NCBI GenBank assembly: GCA_905478925.1
Contig: CAJQKQ010000015.1
Span: forward strand, 18,098-82,097
Length of the DNA stretch: 64,000 nucleotides
Source of the DNA: an uncultured Verrucomicrobiales bacterium
Lineage (GTDB): Bacteria; Verrucomicrobiota; Verrucomicrobiia; Verrucomicrobiales; Akkermansiaceae
Direction: 5' to 3'
Every line of letters begins with the position of its first letter. The stretch's first letter is position 1. The translations under genes were made by a program, and so were the position numbers. The notes beneath the pieces are model-generated. The model was not told the DNA's origin. It did no database searches and saw only the letters and a list, made by a program, of their open reading frames with translations. Below are positions 19,608-27,646 of this stretch, piece by piece.

Positions 19608-19647
19608 AATTTGAGATTTAGAATTCCGAGTTTAAGGTTTCAACGAA

Positions 19648-19785
19648 ATGGATTGGCAAACGATCACCGCCCTCAGCTGCGTCCTCGGCACCTTGGCCGT
19701 CTTCGCCTACCGCATCGCCCGCCCCTCGGGGAAAAAATCGGGCTGCGGAAAAAGCTGTGGCTGCGGCGTGGAGAAGAAGCGGTGA
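19648..19785 (+). CDS. FeoB-associated Cys-rich small membrane protein
   Basis: 45 residues, below the size cutoff of the ORF track. The frame from ATG 19648 reads MDWQTITALSCVLGTLAVFA then YRIARPSGKKSGCGKSC and GCGVEKKR before TGA 19783-19785. One membrane helix plus a CG-rich cytoplasmic tail (GCGKSCGCG) is the pattern of FeoB-associated Cys-rich proteins, a set that includes FeoC-like partners and pfam12669. It lies 40 bp after feoB on the same strand. A redox or Fe-S role in iron uptake is assumed for the family but not proven. Confidence 0.82.
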   Translation: MDWQTITALSCVLGTLAVFAYRIARPSGKKSGCGKSCGCGVEKKR

Positions 19786-19806
19786 CCGCGCAGATTTTCA
19801 TAAATT

Positions 19807-20229
19807 TCACTTCTCCCCACCCACCTTGATCCTCGCAGGAACATCGTTGATGCTGATCCCGGCTTTACCGAGGGCGTCCCAGATTTCAAGGAGCCTTTCC
19901 AGAGGCAAGCGGCGGTCGGCCTCGAGCTCCAGCTTCCGACCGGGATTCTGATTCTGGTAGGCGGTGAGGTAGGCCCCGAGCAGCCCTTCGGGGACGGCGA
20001 GTGTGTCCAGGGTGATATTTCCCGTGGCATCGACGGCGATCACAGAACGGGTGTCGGTAATTTTTTCCGAGGGAATTTCCTTCACCGTGGGAAGCTCGAT
20101 CTGGAGCACCTCGCGGGGTTTCTTAAAAGTCGTCGAGACGATGAAAAACACCAACAAGATGAACAGGATGTCGATCATCGGGACGATGGGCACCTGGGCC
20201 CTGCTGCGCTGGACGCGATGGAACTCCAT
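19807..20229 (-). CDS. exbD: ExbD/TolR-type biopolymer transport protein
   Basis: 140 residues with one N-terminal membrane helix (PMIDILFILLVFFIV) carrying the conserved Asp of the proton channel (PMID), then a periplasmic domain. It works with ExbB to turn proton flow into force on TonB. The start lies 3 nt after the exbB stop, so the genes are tightly coupled. The end (19807) is convergent with the FeoB partner gene at 19785. Confidence 0.92.
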   Translation of the reverse strand: MEFHRVQRSRAQVPIVPMIDILFILLVFFIVSTTFKKPREVLQIELPTVKEIPSEKITDTRSVIAVDATGNITLDTLAVPEGLLGAYLTAYQNQNPGRKLELEADRRLPLERLLEIWDALGKAGISINDVPARIKVGGEK

Positions 20230-20232
20230 TTC

Positions 20233-20868
20233 CTAGAGGGTGCTGTTGCCAGAGCAGGCGGAGACGAAGCCGTTGAGAATCAATTCCATACGGGCGGTGA
20301 TGCGCTCAATGCGGCGGGTGAAATAGCTGTGGGCGATCACGCATGGCACCGCGATGGCGAGGCCGAAAATCGTGGTGTTGAGCGCCTCGGCGATGCCGCG
20401 GGCGATGGCGAGGTGATCCGTGGTTTCACCGAGCCCCTGGAAGATGGTCACGAGCCCGGAGGCGGTGCCGAGTAGGCCGAGCAGCGGCGCGATGGTGATG
20501 ACAACATCGAGGACGCCGATGCCTGAGTGCATTTTCACAACCTCCTCGCGGGCGGAGGCTTCAACCGCGCGGCTGATTTCCTCAGCGGTTTTTCCGTGGT
20601 GTTTCAGAGCGACCGCACCGAGGCGGGCAAGAGTACTGCCGCCTTGTTTCAGCTCGGACAAGACGGGATCCGATTCACCGGACTCGATGTTTTCCAATCC
20701 GCCTGCCAGCCCGGCGGGGACAGTCCGCGAGCGAGCGAGGGAAAGCGCCTTGAAGCCGATGGCGGTGAGGCCAGCGATGGAGCAGAGGATGAGAGGGTAG
20801 ATGAAGACGCCGCCCTTTCCGAGAAATTCCGCGGTGGCTGAGGTTGCGCTGATTGCGAGATAGTCCAT
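20233..20868 (-). CDS. exbB: ExbB/TolQ/MotA-family proton channel
   Basis: 211 residues with three membrane regions: GVFIYPLILCSIAGLTAIG, a central pair at IAPLLGLLGTASGLVTIFQG, and TTIFGLAIAVPCVIAH. The central GLLGTASGLVTIF and the TTIFGLAIAVP helix are the ExbB/TolQ core motifs lining the proton path. It forms the stator of the TonB system with the ExbD encoded directly downstream. Spacing to the upstream tonB-like gene is 11 nt. Confidence 0.94.
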   Translation of the reverse strand: MDYLAISATSATAEFLGKGGVFIYPLILCSIAGLTAIGFKALSLARSRTVPAGLAGGLENIESGESDPVLSELKQGGSTLARLGAVALKHHGKTAEEISRAVEASAREEVVKMHSGIGVLDVVITIAPLLGLLGTASGLVTIFQGLGETTDHLAIARGIAEALNTTIFGLAIAVPCVIAHSYFTRRIERITARMELILNGFVSACSGNSTL

Positions 20869-20879
20869 TCGTTATTTCG

Positions 20880-22052
20880 TTAAAAGTAGAAGTTGAAGAT
20901 CAATTCGAGCGCGTCGCCGGCCATTTCCTTTTTGACCGCCGGCGGCATAGCCGGGATGGGTGCTTTGCGTATCGAGTTCAGGGTGAAACCTTTCTGCACC
21001 TCGCCGGTCTGGTTGTCGCCAATAAACTGAACGCTTTTAATCCGGCCGCTTTCTGAAACGAAGAACCGCACGGTCAGGAAACCCGGGGTAATGAAATCGC
21101 GATGCTTCATGCAGTTGAGCTGCCACTCTTTCTCCACGGCCCGCCCGATGGCCGCCTGGTAGCGCCCCATCGGGGAGTTCGTCACATCGAGCGCGCTTTC
21201 CCCGTTGCGTTTGAGGTTTCCCCTGATCGCCGTCTTGCTTTGGTTGCCCCGAAAGGCGGGATCGTCGATCGGGGTCGGCTTCGGTTTGGGCTTCGGTTTG
21301 TCCTCCACCTTTTTCTCGGCCAGCCCTTCCGATGCCCCGTCGCGCGCTTTCTTCTCCTCGCGGGGCTTGATGTCCTCGCGCACCTCGCCCTTCGCAACGG
21401 GAATTTCGATCGGGTTCGGCCCGTCGAGGAGCTTTTCGCGGATTGCGGTCTCGGCTTTCTCCGCCTCTCCGGGAATTGGGGATTCTTCGCCCTTCGCCAT
21501 CTCTGCGGGCGGCTGCACGGGAACGGGCGGTGAAATAGGAGACAGCGCGGCATCAGGCGGGACAACAGGGCGCATCAAACTATCTAATCTGCCGTCCTGA
21601 TAATTGCTCTGGGTGGTTTCGATCTCCTCTTCGTGCCTCGGTTCACGGCCCGCCTGTGAAGGCATGGCGAGGGCGTTGGCATCCGCTGCGCGATCGCTTG
21701 TCGCCCTGGTGTTTCGCTCACCGATGTACCTGCGGCTGGCAGGAGCCTCCGCACTCTCCTGCTCCGGCGTAGTGCGGACAACTTCCGGCGGTTGGACCCT
21801 TTCTTCCACAACAACGGCGGGCACCGGCTCGCGCTTGATCATTTCCGGGAAAATCTTTACCGTCTGCTCGGGCTGGAAAACCTCCGGCACGGCATTCCTC
21901 CGCTCGATCTCAGAGCGGATCGCCTCGATGCTGACCCATGCGAGAAGAAGTCCGTTCAACAGCACGGAGACGCAGAGCGCCACCGCCCAAAGGCGAGCCT
22001 CATCCCCGTTCGGTCGTGCAACTGCGGTGGCCACTGGGACATATTGCCTCAT
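20880..22052 (-). CDS. TonB-like energy transducer
   Basis: 390 residues from ATG 22052 (MRQYVPVATA), 1 nt after the rhomboid stop. The longer track start lies inside the rhomboid gene. One membrane helix at about 21-41 (LWAVALCVSVLLNGLLLAWV) is followed by a long charged Pro/Glu/Lys-rich periplasmic spacer (KPKPKPTPIDD). A C-terminal domain has GFLTVRFFVSESGRIKSVQF, the TonB/TolA C-terminal pattern. It would pass ExbB-ExbD energy to outer-membrane receptors. No TonB-dependent receptor is encoded in this window. Confidence 0.82.
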   Translation of the reverse strand: MRQYVPVATAVARPNGDEARLWAVALCVSVLLNGLLLAWVSIEAIRSEIERRNAVPEVFQPEQTVKIFPEMIKREPVPAVVVEERVQPPEVVRTTPEQESAEAPASRRYIGERNTRATSDRAADANALAMPSQAGREPRHEEEIETTQSNYQDGRLDSLMRPVVPPDAALSPISPPVPVQPPAEMAKGEESPIPGEAEKAETAIREKLLDGPNPIEIPVAKGEVREDIKPREEKKARDGASEGLAEKKVEDKPKPKPKPTPIDDPAFRGNQSKTAIRGNLKRNGESALDVTNSPMGRYQAAIGRAVEKEWQLNCMKHRDFITPGFLTVRFFVSESGRIKSVQFIGDNQTGEVQKGFTLNSIRKAPIPAMPPAVKKEMAGDALELIFNFYF

Positions 22053-22053
22053 T

Positions 22054-22944
22054 TCACCGCCGGTGCAACGCTTCGATTGGCTCCGGGCTATCGGACAGCC
22101 TGCAAAGAAATCCGGCAATCACCCCCCCTCCGAAGCCAAAGACATGGCCGAAGACGTCGACACCGGCTCCCGGTGCCGCCCCGCCCAGCCATCCCAGCAG
22201 CACCATGCCCGCTAGCAAGGGCGCGAGCACCCGCAACCATGGCATCCGGACCTTTTCCCGAAAATTCTCCACAATCCCTATCCCCGAGAGAATCCCGAGC
22301 GCACCGAACACCGCCGTAGAGGCTCCGAGCGAGCTGAAAGGCACCGGCCACGTGACCCATGAGGTGATGGCGTTACCCGCCGTTCCCGCGAGCAGGATCA
22401 TCGCCCAGCCTTTCCAGGGTCCGAGCGATTTCGATACGAGCATGCCGAACACCGCACCACTCGCGAGGTTCCCGACGATGTGCGGGCCGTCTCCGTGGAG
22501 GAACAGCGCGGTGAAAGGCCGCCACCACTCACCCCGGCCGATCAGACCTACGCTCGATGAGGCAAAGCGATCTGAAATCGATGGGTTCTCTGCTTGGAAA
22601 CGAAAAACAACGAGCAGTGTCGCCGCCCAGGCGAGCACATGGAGGACGCCCGCCGGATGCCTGCCCCAGTTCGAAGGGAGCAGCGGCAGCACCGGCTCAA
22701 CGCGGGACTCCTCGTCGTATTGCACGAGTTCATCGGAAATTTTCGGCGCGGCCACAGGCTCGGCCTGAACATCGTACTCGCCCGGCCCGCCTCCGTGCTC
22801 GACGCGAACGGCCTCCCCCATCGCAAGCGCCACCAACGCATGCTCGTGGGCATCGTCGAGCGAGCCGTAGCTGCCGACATCAACCCAACTCTCTTCAGGT
22901 TGATCGGGGTCTATGGATTGTTCGCTCATGGATTGTCTCGCCAT
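22054..22944 (-). CDS. Rhomboid-family intramembrane serine protease
   Basis: 296 residues from ATG 22944, with ATG 22929 (MSEQSIDPD) as an alternative. An acidic cytoplasmic N-terminus of about 115 residues precedes six membrane helices. The catalytic serine motif is SLGASTAVFG and the partner His is in VFGHVFGFGGG. HIVGNLASG holds the conserved Asn of the HxxxN region. It is the first gene of an apparent rhomboid-tonB-exbB-exbD operon. That placement suggests processing of a TonB-system or surface protein, but the substrate is unknown. Confidence 0.88.
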   Translation of the reverse strand: MARQSMSEQSIDPDQPEESWVDVGSYGSLDDAHEHALVALAMGEAVRVEHGGGPGEYDVQAEPVAAPKISDELVQYDEESRVEPVLPLLPSNWGRHPAGVLHVLAWAATLLVVFRFQAENPSISDRFASSSVGLIGRGEWWRPFTALFLHGDGPHIVGNLASGAVFGMLVSKSLGPWKGWAMILLAGTAGNAITSWVTWPVPFSSLGASTAVFGALGILSGIGIVENFREKVRMPWLRVLAPLLAGMVLLGWLGGAAPGAGVDVFGHVFGFGGGVIAGFLCRLSDSPEPIEALHRR

Positions 22945-22953
22945 GATCGCTGC

Positions 22954-23042
22954 GGAGCGCGGCTTTTCAAGTCGCTTGGTTGCGCTGGGTATCAGGGGGT
23001 GAGGCGGAGCGTTAGAAAGCGGCTTGAAAAGCCGCGCTCCAT
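22954..23042. repeat. Inverted REP-like pair, family 1
   Basis: Arms 22954-22977 and 23017-23042 carry GGAGCGCGGCTTTTCAAG and its inverse, separated by about 39 bp. One mismatch (GTCGC for GCCGC) breaks arm 1. The pair fills the space between the alpha/beta hydrolase stop and the rhomboid start and could act as a transcript hairpin. Confidence 0.8.
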
Positions 23043-23047
23043 ATTCG

Positions 23048-24052
23048 TCAAGTGGAGCGTTGCGCGATGAAATCCATGGCCGCACCGGCCCGCAGGACGG
23101 CCAGCGAGAAATGTCCGAGACCGTCCACGATATCCAGAGTGGCGTTGGGCATTTTTGCGGTCAGGTCTTCGACAAGCGTGGTGGGGATGTTTTTGTCGTC
23201 GCCGCCGTGCCAATAACGGATCGGGTGGCTGATTTCCTCCGGCCTGAACTCAGGCTTGCTGAGATAGATTTCCGCATCGGTCATCACGCCCTGCCCGCCG
23301 GACAGCCCGCAGACCCCCTCGGTGAAACTTTTCGTAAGCACAGGCCAGATCTCGGTATCATGCAGCATGATCTCCCGATCCGCTCTGGAAAGGCTGCGTA
23401 GAAGCAGCGACATCGGGATCGCATCCGGCCTGCATTTCGCGGCAAGCGAGGCGAGGCGAAACCCTCCGGTGAAAAACGGCGCAGGGGCTTTCCGAAGCGG
23501 GATGAGGGTGCGATAGAGCGGATGCAGCCCCTCGGTGCCAAGATCGGTGAGCGGTAGCGGCACCATACCCGCGAGAACAGCGGAACCGGTCAACCGCTCC
23601 GGAATCATCGCGGCGCAGGCAAGCACATACGGGCCACCGCCGGAGACCCCGAGTTGGCCGAACTTGGCTATCCCCAGGTGATCCGCGAAACGAGCCATCA
23701 ACTCCGGCCAGTCATCCAGCTTGCGGTCACGGATAAGCGTCGACTTCCCTATCCCCGGCCGATCGGCAGCAATCAGCCGGATACCGCGATCCTTGGCGAC
23801 ATGATGCGCCAACCGCGCCTGCAACCGGGAACTCGGCCAACCATGATAGTAAAACACCGGCTTTCCCGATGGATCGCCGAATTCGTTCCACGCCAGCTGC
23901 TTGCCGGGCGAATACTCCCAGAAATTCGGTTTTTCTGCGGGGGGGAGGTTTTCTAGGAAAGATAGTTCCTTGGGTTGGGGGGCAGAGGAACCACGGATGG
24001 ACGCGGATGAACGCGGATCGGATTCTTTTCTGCTGCGGTAGTGGGTTTGCAT
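23048..24052 (-). CDS. Alpha/beta-hydrolase fold protein
   Basis: 334 residues as read. Oxyanion region YYHGWPSSR, nucleophile elbow GVSGGGPY, an acid in GGDDKNIP and the catalytic His in GLGHFSL are in the expected order, so it should be an active cytosolic hydrolase of unknown substrate. The start is odd. The first ~22 codons lie within or beyond the inverted repeat end of the neighbouring element (23989-24028). No ATG, GTG or TTG occurs between that repeat and the conserved part, so the native start may have been replaced by an insertion. ATG 24052 lies 1 nt after the stop of the GxxExxY remnant. Confidence 0.82.
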   Translation of the reverse strand: MQTHYRSRKESDPRSSASIRGSSAPQPKELSFLENLPPAEKPNFWEYSPGKQLAWNEFGDPSGKPVFYYHGWPSSRLQARLAHHVAKDRGIRLIAADRPGIGKSTLIRDRKLDDWPELMARFADHLGIAKFGQLGVSGGGPYVLACAAMIPERLTGSAVLAGMVPLPLTDLGTEGLHPLYRTLIPLRKAPAPFFTGGFRLASLAAKCRPDAIPMSLLLRSLSRADREIMLHDTEIWPVLTKSFTEGVCGLSGGQGVMTDAEIYLSKPEFRPEEISHPIRYWHGGDDKNIPTTLVEDLTAKMPNATLDIVDGLGHFSLAVLRAGAAMDFIAQRST

Positions 24053-24480
24053 TCTAGGATTTGTCTAGGATGACTCTTTTCCATTCTAGTTTACTCCGTT
24101 TGAAATTTAGGATGAGCCCTACGGGCATTCCTGTAATTTTTAGGTAGTTTAGCATTTGGGCTAGTTCGTGTTGTCCGATGCGCTCGATCACTTTTGTGTC
24201 CACGAGGACCTTGTCGAAGGTGATAAGATCTGGAACATATCCCCCTACTTTCACGGTTTTATACCGGACATCATAGCGGGGCTGCTGGCATCAAGCAATT
24301 TTCCTCAACCCAAATTCGACGCAAAGCGCATTCTCATATGGTTTCTCATGAAGTTCGTGCCCCAGTTCGTTCAAAACCTCAAAGGCACAATTTAAAATAG
24401 CCCCAGTCTCAGTTTCAAAAACCATACTCTTAATCCCAGCAAAGAATCCGATCTGCGTTCATCCGGGTGCATCCGTGGTT
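23989..24480. mobile_element. 492-bp element with 40-bp terminal inverted repeats carrying a GxxExxY gene
   Basis: The ends 23989-24028 and 24441-24480 are inverted copies matching at 37 of 40 positions, starting AACCACGGATG. Each end contains short repeats of CGGATGAACGCGGAT. The only gene inside is a GxxExxY-family frame (24054-24425). The element ends lie at the 5' end of the hydrolase gene on one side and 10 bp from the DUF3500 stop on the other. No transposase is present, so movement would depend on something encoded elsewhere. Calling it mobile is inference from the structure. Confidence 0.6.
24054..24425 (-). pseudogene. GxxExxY-family protein gene interrupted by one TGA
   Basis: From ATG 24425 one frame runs MVFETETGAILNCAFEVLNE, ELGHELHEKPYENALCVEF and GLRKIA. 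It then meets a TGA at codon 45 and continues in the same frame as CQQPRYDVRYKTVKVGGYVP through MLNYLKITGMPVGLILNFK to the stop at 24054. The GHELHEKPYENAL segment is the G-x-x-E-x-x-Y region of the family, which has a PD-(D/E)XK nuclease-like fold. The track lists only the second half from a GTG. Full length is about 123 codons, normal for the family. A single nonsense change implies recent decay, or the half proteins persist. Confidence 0.75.
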
Positions 24481-24489
24481 TTCTTAATT

Positions 24490-25518
24490 TCAGTGATCGT
24501 GGCCGACGTGCTCGCTGAGGATGTCGCGGCCGAAGTCGTTTGCTTGGTCGCGCCAGGCGGCGTGGACGTGGTTTCCGTTGTTCTGGACGTTGGCTACCTC
24601 GACCAGGAACGTGGTGCCCTGGATGCGGTAGTAATAAGGCTCGCCACGCTTGAGGCCGCCGGCCCAGCCGAAACGGAGGTTCCCGAGGTCGGCCTTAATT
24701 TTCGCGAGGTCACTGTCGGCGAGCTCTTGGCGGTGGCGGTTGGCGAACTCGGCGACGAGTTCCATGAGCGCAGCCTGCTGGGCTACGGTCATGTCGGATG
24801 CCGGGACGCCAACGGGATCGAGCTGCTTCGCCTTGCGGTCCGCAGCGGTGAGGATCTCGCCCGGAGGTTTCTCCGAATAAACGATTTCCTTGCCGCTTTC
24901 CTTGAGAGTGGTGGCGATGGCGCGGGCGAGGTCTTCCTCGGCAGCCAGCGGACGGGTGCCCTTCATTTTGTGATCGATCATGATCTCACCCGGATTCGAT
25001 GCGAAAAAGGACGGAGTGACCGACACCGCGTTGCCATGGATGATCGTGTAATTCAGCGAAAGATGATGCCCCTCGAAACGCCAGCCCCATGTGCCTCCAG
25101 CTTTCGGCTCGCCGAAGATCGATGTGAAATAGTTCTTCGGATTGCGGAAGTCCGGGCGTTTCTCGATCTCCCCGAGGAAAGCCTCAAGCGCCATGATCGT
25201 ATCCACCTTAACCAAGCCCGGCTCGCTGATTGCGGTTTTCAGAAGGGCTCTCACAAGTGCCGTCTGCTTCACGTCGAGATCCGTGAGCGGCAGCCCTTTG
25301 CGCTCGCGTGGGACGAAGCCCCAGTTCTCGCGCTGATCGGATTTGAAGGGAAAACGCGCTTTCTTTGACTGCGCATCGTCGAGCGCGGCGATCAGCGCAT
25401 TCGCGGCAGTGGCCATCTCACCGGTCACTTTCTGGATTGCTGCGGTATTCGTTGGCACCGTTTCCTTGGCGGAAAGTGAGGTGGCGGCGACTAGAACGAT
25501 CAATAGGAGATTTCTCAT
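24490..25518 (-). CDS. Secreted DUF3500-type protein
   Basis: 342 residues with a signal peptide (MRNLLLIVLVAATSLSA). The mature part has RENWGFVPRERKGLPLTDL, TWGWRFEGHHLSLNYTI and MIDHKMKGTRPLAAEEDLA, which I recognise as the DUF3500 pattern. The C-terminus is His-rich (HVHAAWRDQANDFGRD, HVGHDH). Function is unknown; the His/Asp-rich motifs could bind metal, but that is speculation. It is divergent from recQ and probably secreted or periplasmic. Confidence 0.8.
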   Translation of the reverse strand: MRNLLLIVLVAATSLSAKETVPTNTAAIQKVTGEMATAANALIAALDDAQSKKARFPFKSDQRENWGFVPRERKGLPLTDLDVKQTALVRALLKTAISEPGLVKVDTIMALEAFLGEIEKRPDFRNPKNYFTSIFGEPKAGGTWGWRFEGHHLSLNYTIIHGNAVSVTPSFFASNPGEIMIDHKMKGTRPLAAEEDLARAIATTLKESGKEIVYSEKPPGEILTAADRKAKQLDPVGVPASDMTVAQQAALMELVAEFANRHRQELADSDLAKIKADLGNLRFGWAGGLKRGEPYYYRIQGTTFLVEVANVQNNGNHVHAAWRDQANDFGRDILSEHVGHDH

Positions 25519-25594
25519 GGGATTGAATTTACGGGACGCTTCAGGGTGAGCTTGCAGAAATCATTCGGGAAGAATTTTCCAAGGCCGCTTCCGG

Positions 25595-27517
25595 GTGCTA
25601 TCAAAGGGGCACGTGAAGGACGTTTTGCGGAAAAATTTCGGGTTCGAGGAGCTGCGGAGCGGGCAGGAGGAAGTCGTCGACATCCTCATGTCTGGTCGGC
25701 CTGCACTAGCAATTTTCCCGACGGGAGGGGGCAAGTCGCTCTGCTACCAATTACCCGCACTAATGCTGGAGGGCACGGCGCTTGTGGTTTCCCCGTTGCT
25801 GGCACTGATGAAGGATCAGGTGGACGGGCTGGTCAGCAAAGATGTCGCGGCGGCGCGACTGGACTCAACTCTGACTACAGACGAATACCGCGAGGTCGTC
25901 GGCCGGCTTCTGCGCGGTGAACTAAAATTGCTCTATGTCTCGCCTGAGAAACTTGGAAACGCGGAATTCCGGAAACTGCTCAAGGGAGTGAAGCTTTCAC
26001 TCATCGCCGTGGACGAGGCGCATTGCATTTCCGAATGGGGTCACAATTTTCGGCCGGATTACCTGAAGCTCGGCAAGATCTGCAAACAGCTAAAAGTACC
26101 GCGCATCCTCGCCCTCACGGCAACAGCGACACCCAAGGTCGAGGCCGACATCCGCAAGCGCTTCGGCATCCGCAAGGATGATGCCGTGAAGTTGAGCTTC
26201 CATAGGGAGAACCTCGACCTACGCATCACGCCTTGCACTCCCGATGAACGGAAAGCATTGCTCCTGGAGAGGCTAGGCAAGTGGGAAAAACCCGCCGTAG
26301 TCTACGTCACTCGGCAGGAAACGGCGGAGGAGGTCGCGACTTTCCTGGCGAAAAACGGCTTTGCCGCGAGGGCGTATCATGCGGGTTTGCGGAGCGATCT
26401 GCGGCGGGAAATCCAGGAGCAATTCATGGATGGCGAGGTGGAGATCGTAGTCGCGACAATCGCTTTCGGAATGGGCGTGGACAAGGCGGACATCCGCACG
26501 GTGATTCATTACAATCTGCCGAAAAGCCTTGAGGGATACACCCAGGAGATCGGACGGGCGGGACGCGACGGCAAGCCCGCCGTCTGCGAATGGCTTGCCT
26601 GTAGCGACGACCTAACGGTGCTTGAGAACTTCATTTTCTCCGACACACCCAGCGAACGGGCAGTGAGGAACCTGCTGGAGCGCGTGCTGAAAATCGGGGA
26701 TGAATTCGACGTTTCCCTCTACGACCTAGCGACAAGCTGCGACATCCGCCAGACTGTGGTATCGACGGTTCTCGCGGATCTGGAAATGGACGGATCACTC
26801 GAATCTCGGGGCAGCTTTTTCGACAGCTACAGGATCAAGCTGCTGCAACCGATCTCGCGGGTGTTGGCAGGACGGGCGGCAAAGGAAAAAAAACTGCTGG
26901 AAGGTGTTTTCAGCGGCCTGGATGCGGAGTGGAAATGGCTCACCGTGAAGATAGCGGAAACGGCAGATCGGATCGAGTTACCAAAGGAAAAACTACGGGA
27001 CATGATCGCTGAACTCGAAGCGAGTGGAGACGTGGTTTTAAAAAAATCCAACTGGCGGCAGGCATACCGTATCAAGAAGGCACCCGGAGACCTCCGGGTG
27101 CTTGCGGAGCGGATGGCGAAGGGATTCAAAGCGCGGGAGGCAACGAATCTCAAGCGGCTGGAACAAGTGCTCACGCTGTCATCCGGCAAAGCCTGCCTGA
27201 CCAAGGTTTTGCTCAAACATTTCGGTGAGAAAATGGAACAACCCTGCGGACATTGCGATCGCTGCCGGCAAGTACCGCCAACCAAGCTGAAGCGGAGGAA
27301 GCCCCGCAAAATCGCCGATTCGGAACTGGAGTCGATCCGCGAACTCACCGACGAAAAACTTGCAACCCTCGGGACTCCCCGCCAGATGGCACGGTTTCTT
27401 TGCGGGATGTCCAGCCCAGCATCGATGCGAGCAAGGCTTTACCGGCATGATGCCTACGGGATGTTAGGTGACTTGCCCTTCCGTGAAGTAGAGATTCTTG
27501 CGGAAAGCCTTTTCTGA
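25595..27517 (+). CDS. recQ: ATP-dependent DNA helicase RecQ
   Basis: 640 residues. A RecQ-family 3'-5' helicase for recombination and replication-fork repair. Visible are the Q-motif region FGFEELRSGQEEVV, Walker A PTGGGKS, the DEAH box VDEAHCISEWGHNFR, helicase motif V-VI GFGMGVDKAD and IGRAGRDGKP, and the zinc-binding Cys set C-x(n)-CGHCDRC. The C-terminus (RQMARFLCGMSSPASMRARL) does not look like a normal HRDC domain. Two GTG starts are possible: 25595, and 25613 with AAAGGGG directly upstream. Confidence 0.93.
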   Translation: MLSKGHVKDVLRKNFGFEELRSGQEEVVDILMSGRPALAIFPTGGGKSLCYQLPALMLEGTALVVSPLLALMKDQVDGLVSKDVAAARLDSTLTTDEYREVVGRLLRGELKLLYVSPEKLGNAEFRKLLKGVKLSLIAVDEAHCISEWGHNFRPDYLKLGKICKQLKVPRILALTATATPKVEADIRKRFGIRKDDAVKLSFHRENLDLRITPCTPDERKALLLERLGKWEKPAVVYVTRQETAEEVATFLAKNGFAARAYHAGLRSDLRREIQEQFMDGEVEIVVATIAFGMGVDKADIRTVIHYNLPKSLEGYTQEIGRAGRDGKPAVCEWLACSDDLTVLENFIFSDTPSERAVRNLLERVLKIGDEFDVSLYDLATSCDIRQTVVSTVLADLEMDGSLESRGSFFDSYRIKLLQPISRVLAGRAAKEKKLLEGVFSGLDAEWKWLTVKIAETADRIELPKEKLRDMIAELEASGDVVLKKSNWRQAYRIKKAPGDLRVLAERMAKGFKAREATNLKRLEQVLTLSSGKACLTKVLLKHFGEKMEQPCGHCDRCRQVPPTKLKRRKPRKIADSELESIRELTDEKLATLGTPRQMARFLCGMSSPASMRARLYRHDAYGMLGDLPFREVEILAESLF

Positions 27518-27518
27518 T

Positions 27519-27645
27519 GAGCGCGGCTTTGAAAAGCCGCTTTCTCACGCTCCGCAAAAACCAGAGCCTAGCTAACAGCTAGAAAATTCGCACACGCAGG
27601 ATTGAGAAAGGCGGTGAGACAGCGGGTTAAAAACCCGCGCTCCGC
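27519..27645. repeat. Inverted REP-like pair, family 1, after recQ
   Basis: Arm 1 (27519-27543, GAGCGCGGCTTTGAAAAGCC) and arm 2 (27621-27645, ending CCCGCGCTCCGC) are inverted and each is self-complementary. Arm 2 uses GCGGGTTAAAAACCCGC instead of GCGGCTT..AAGCCGC, a compensated change that keeps the stem. It sits between convergent recQ and the SPF-repeat gene. Confidence 0.75.
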
Positions 27646-27646
27646 A

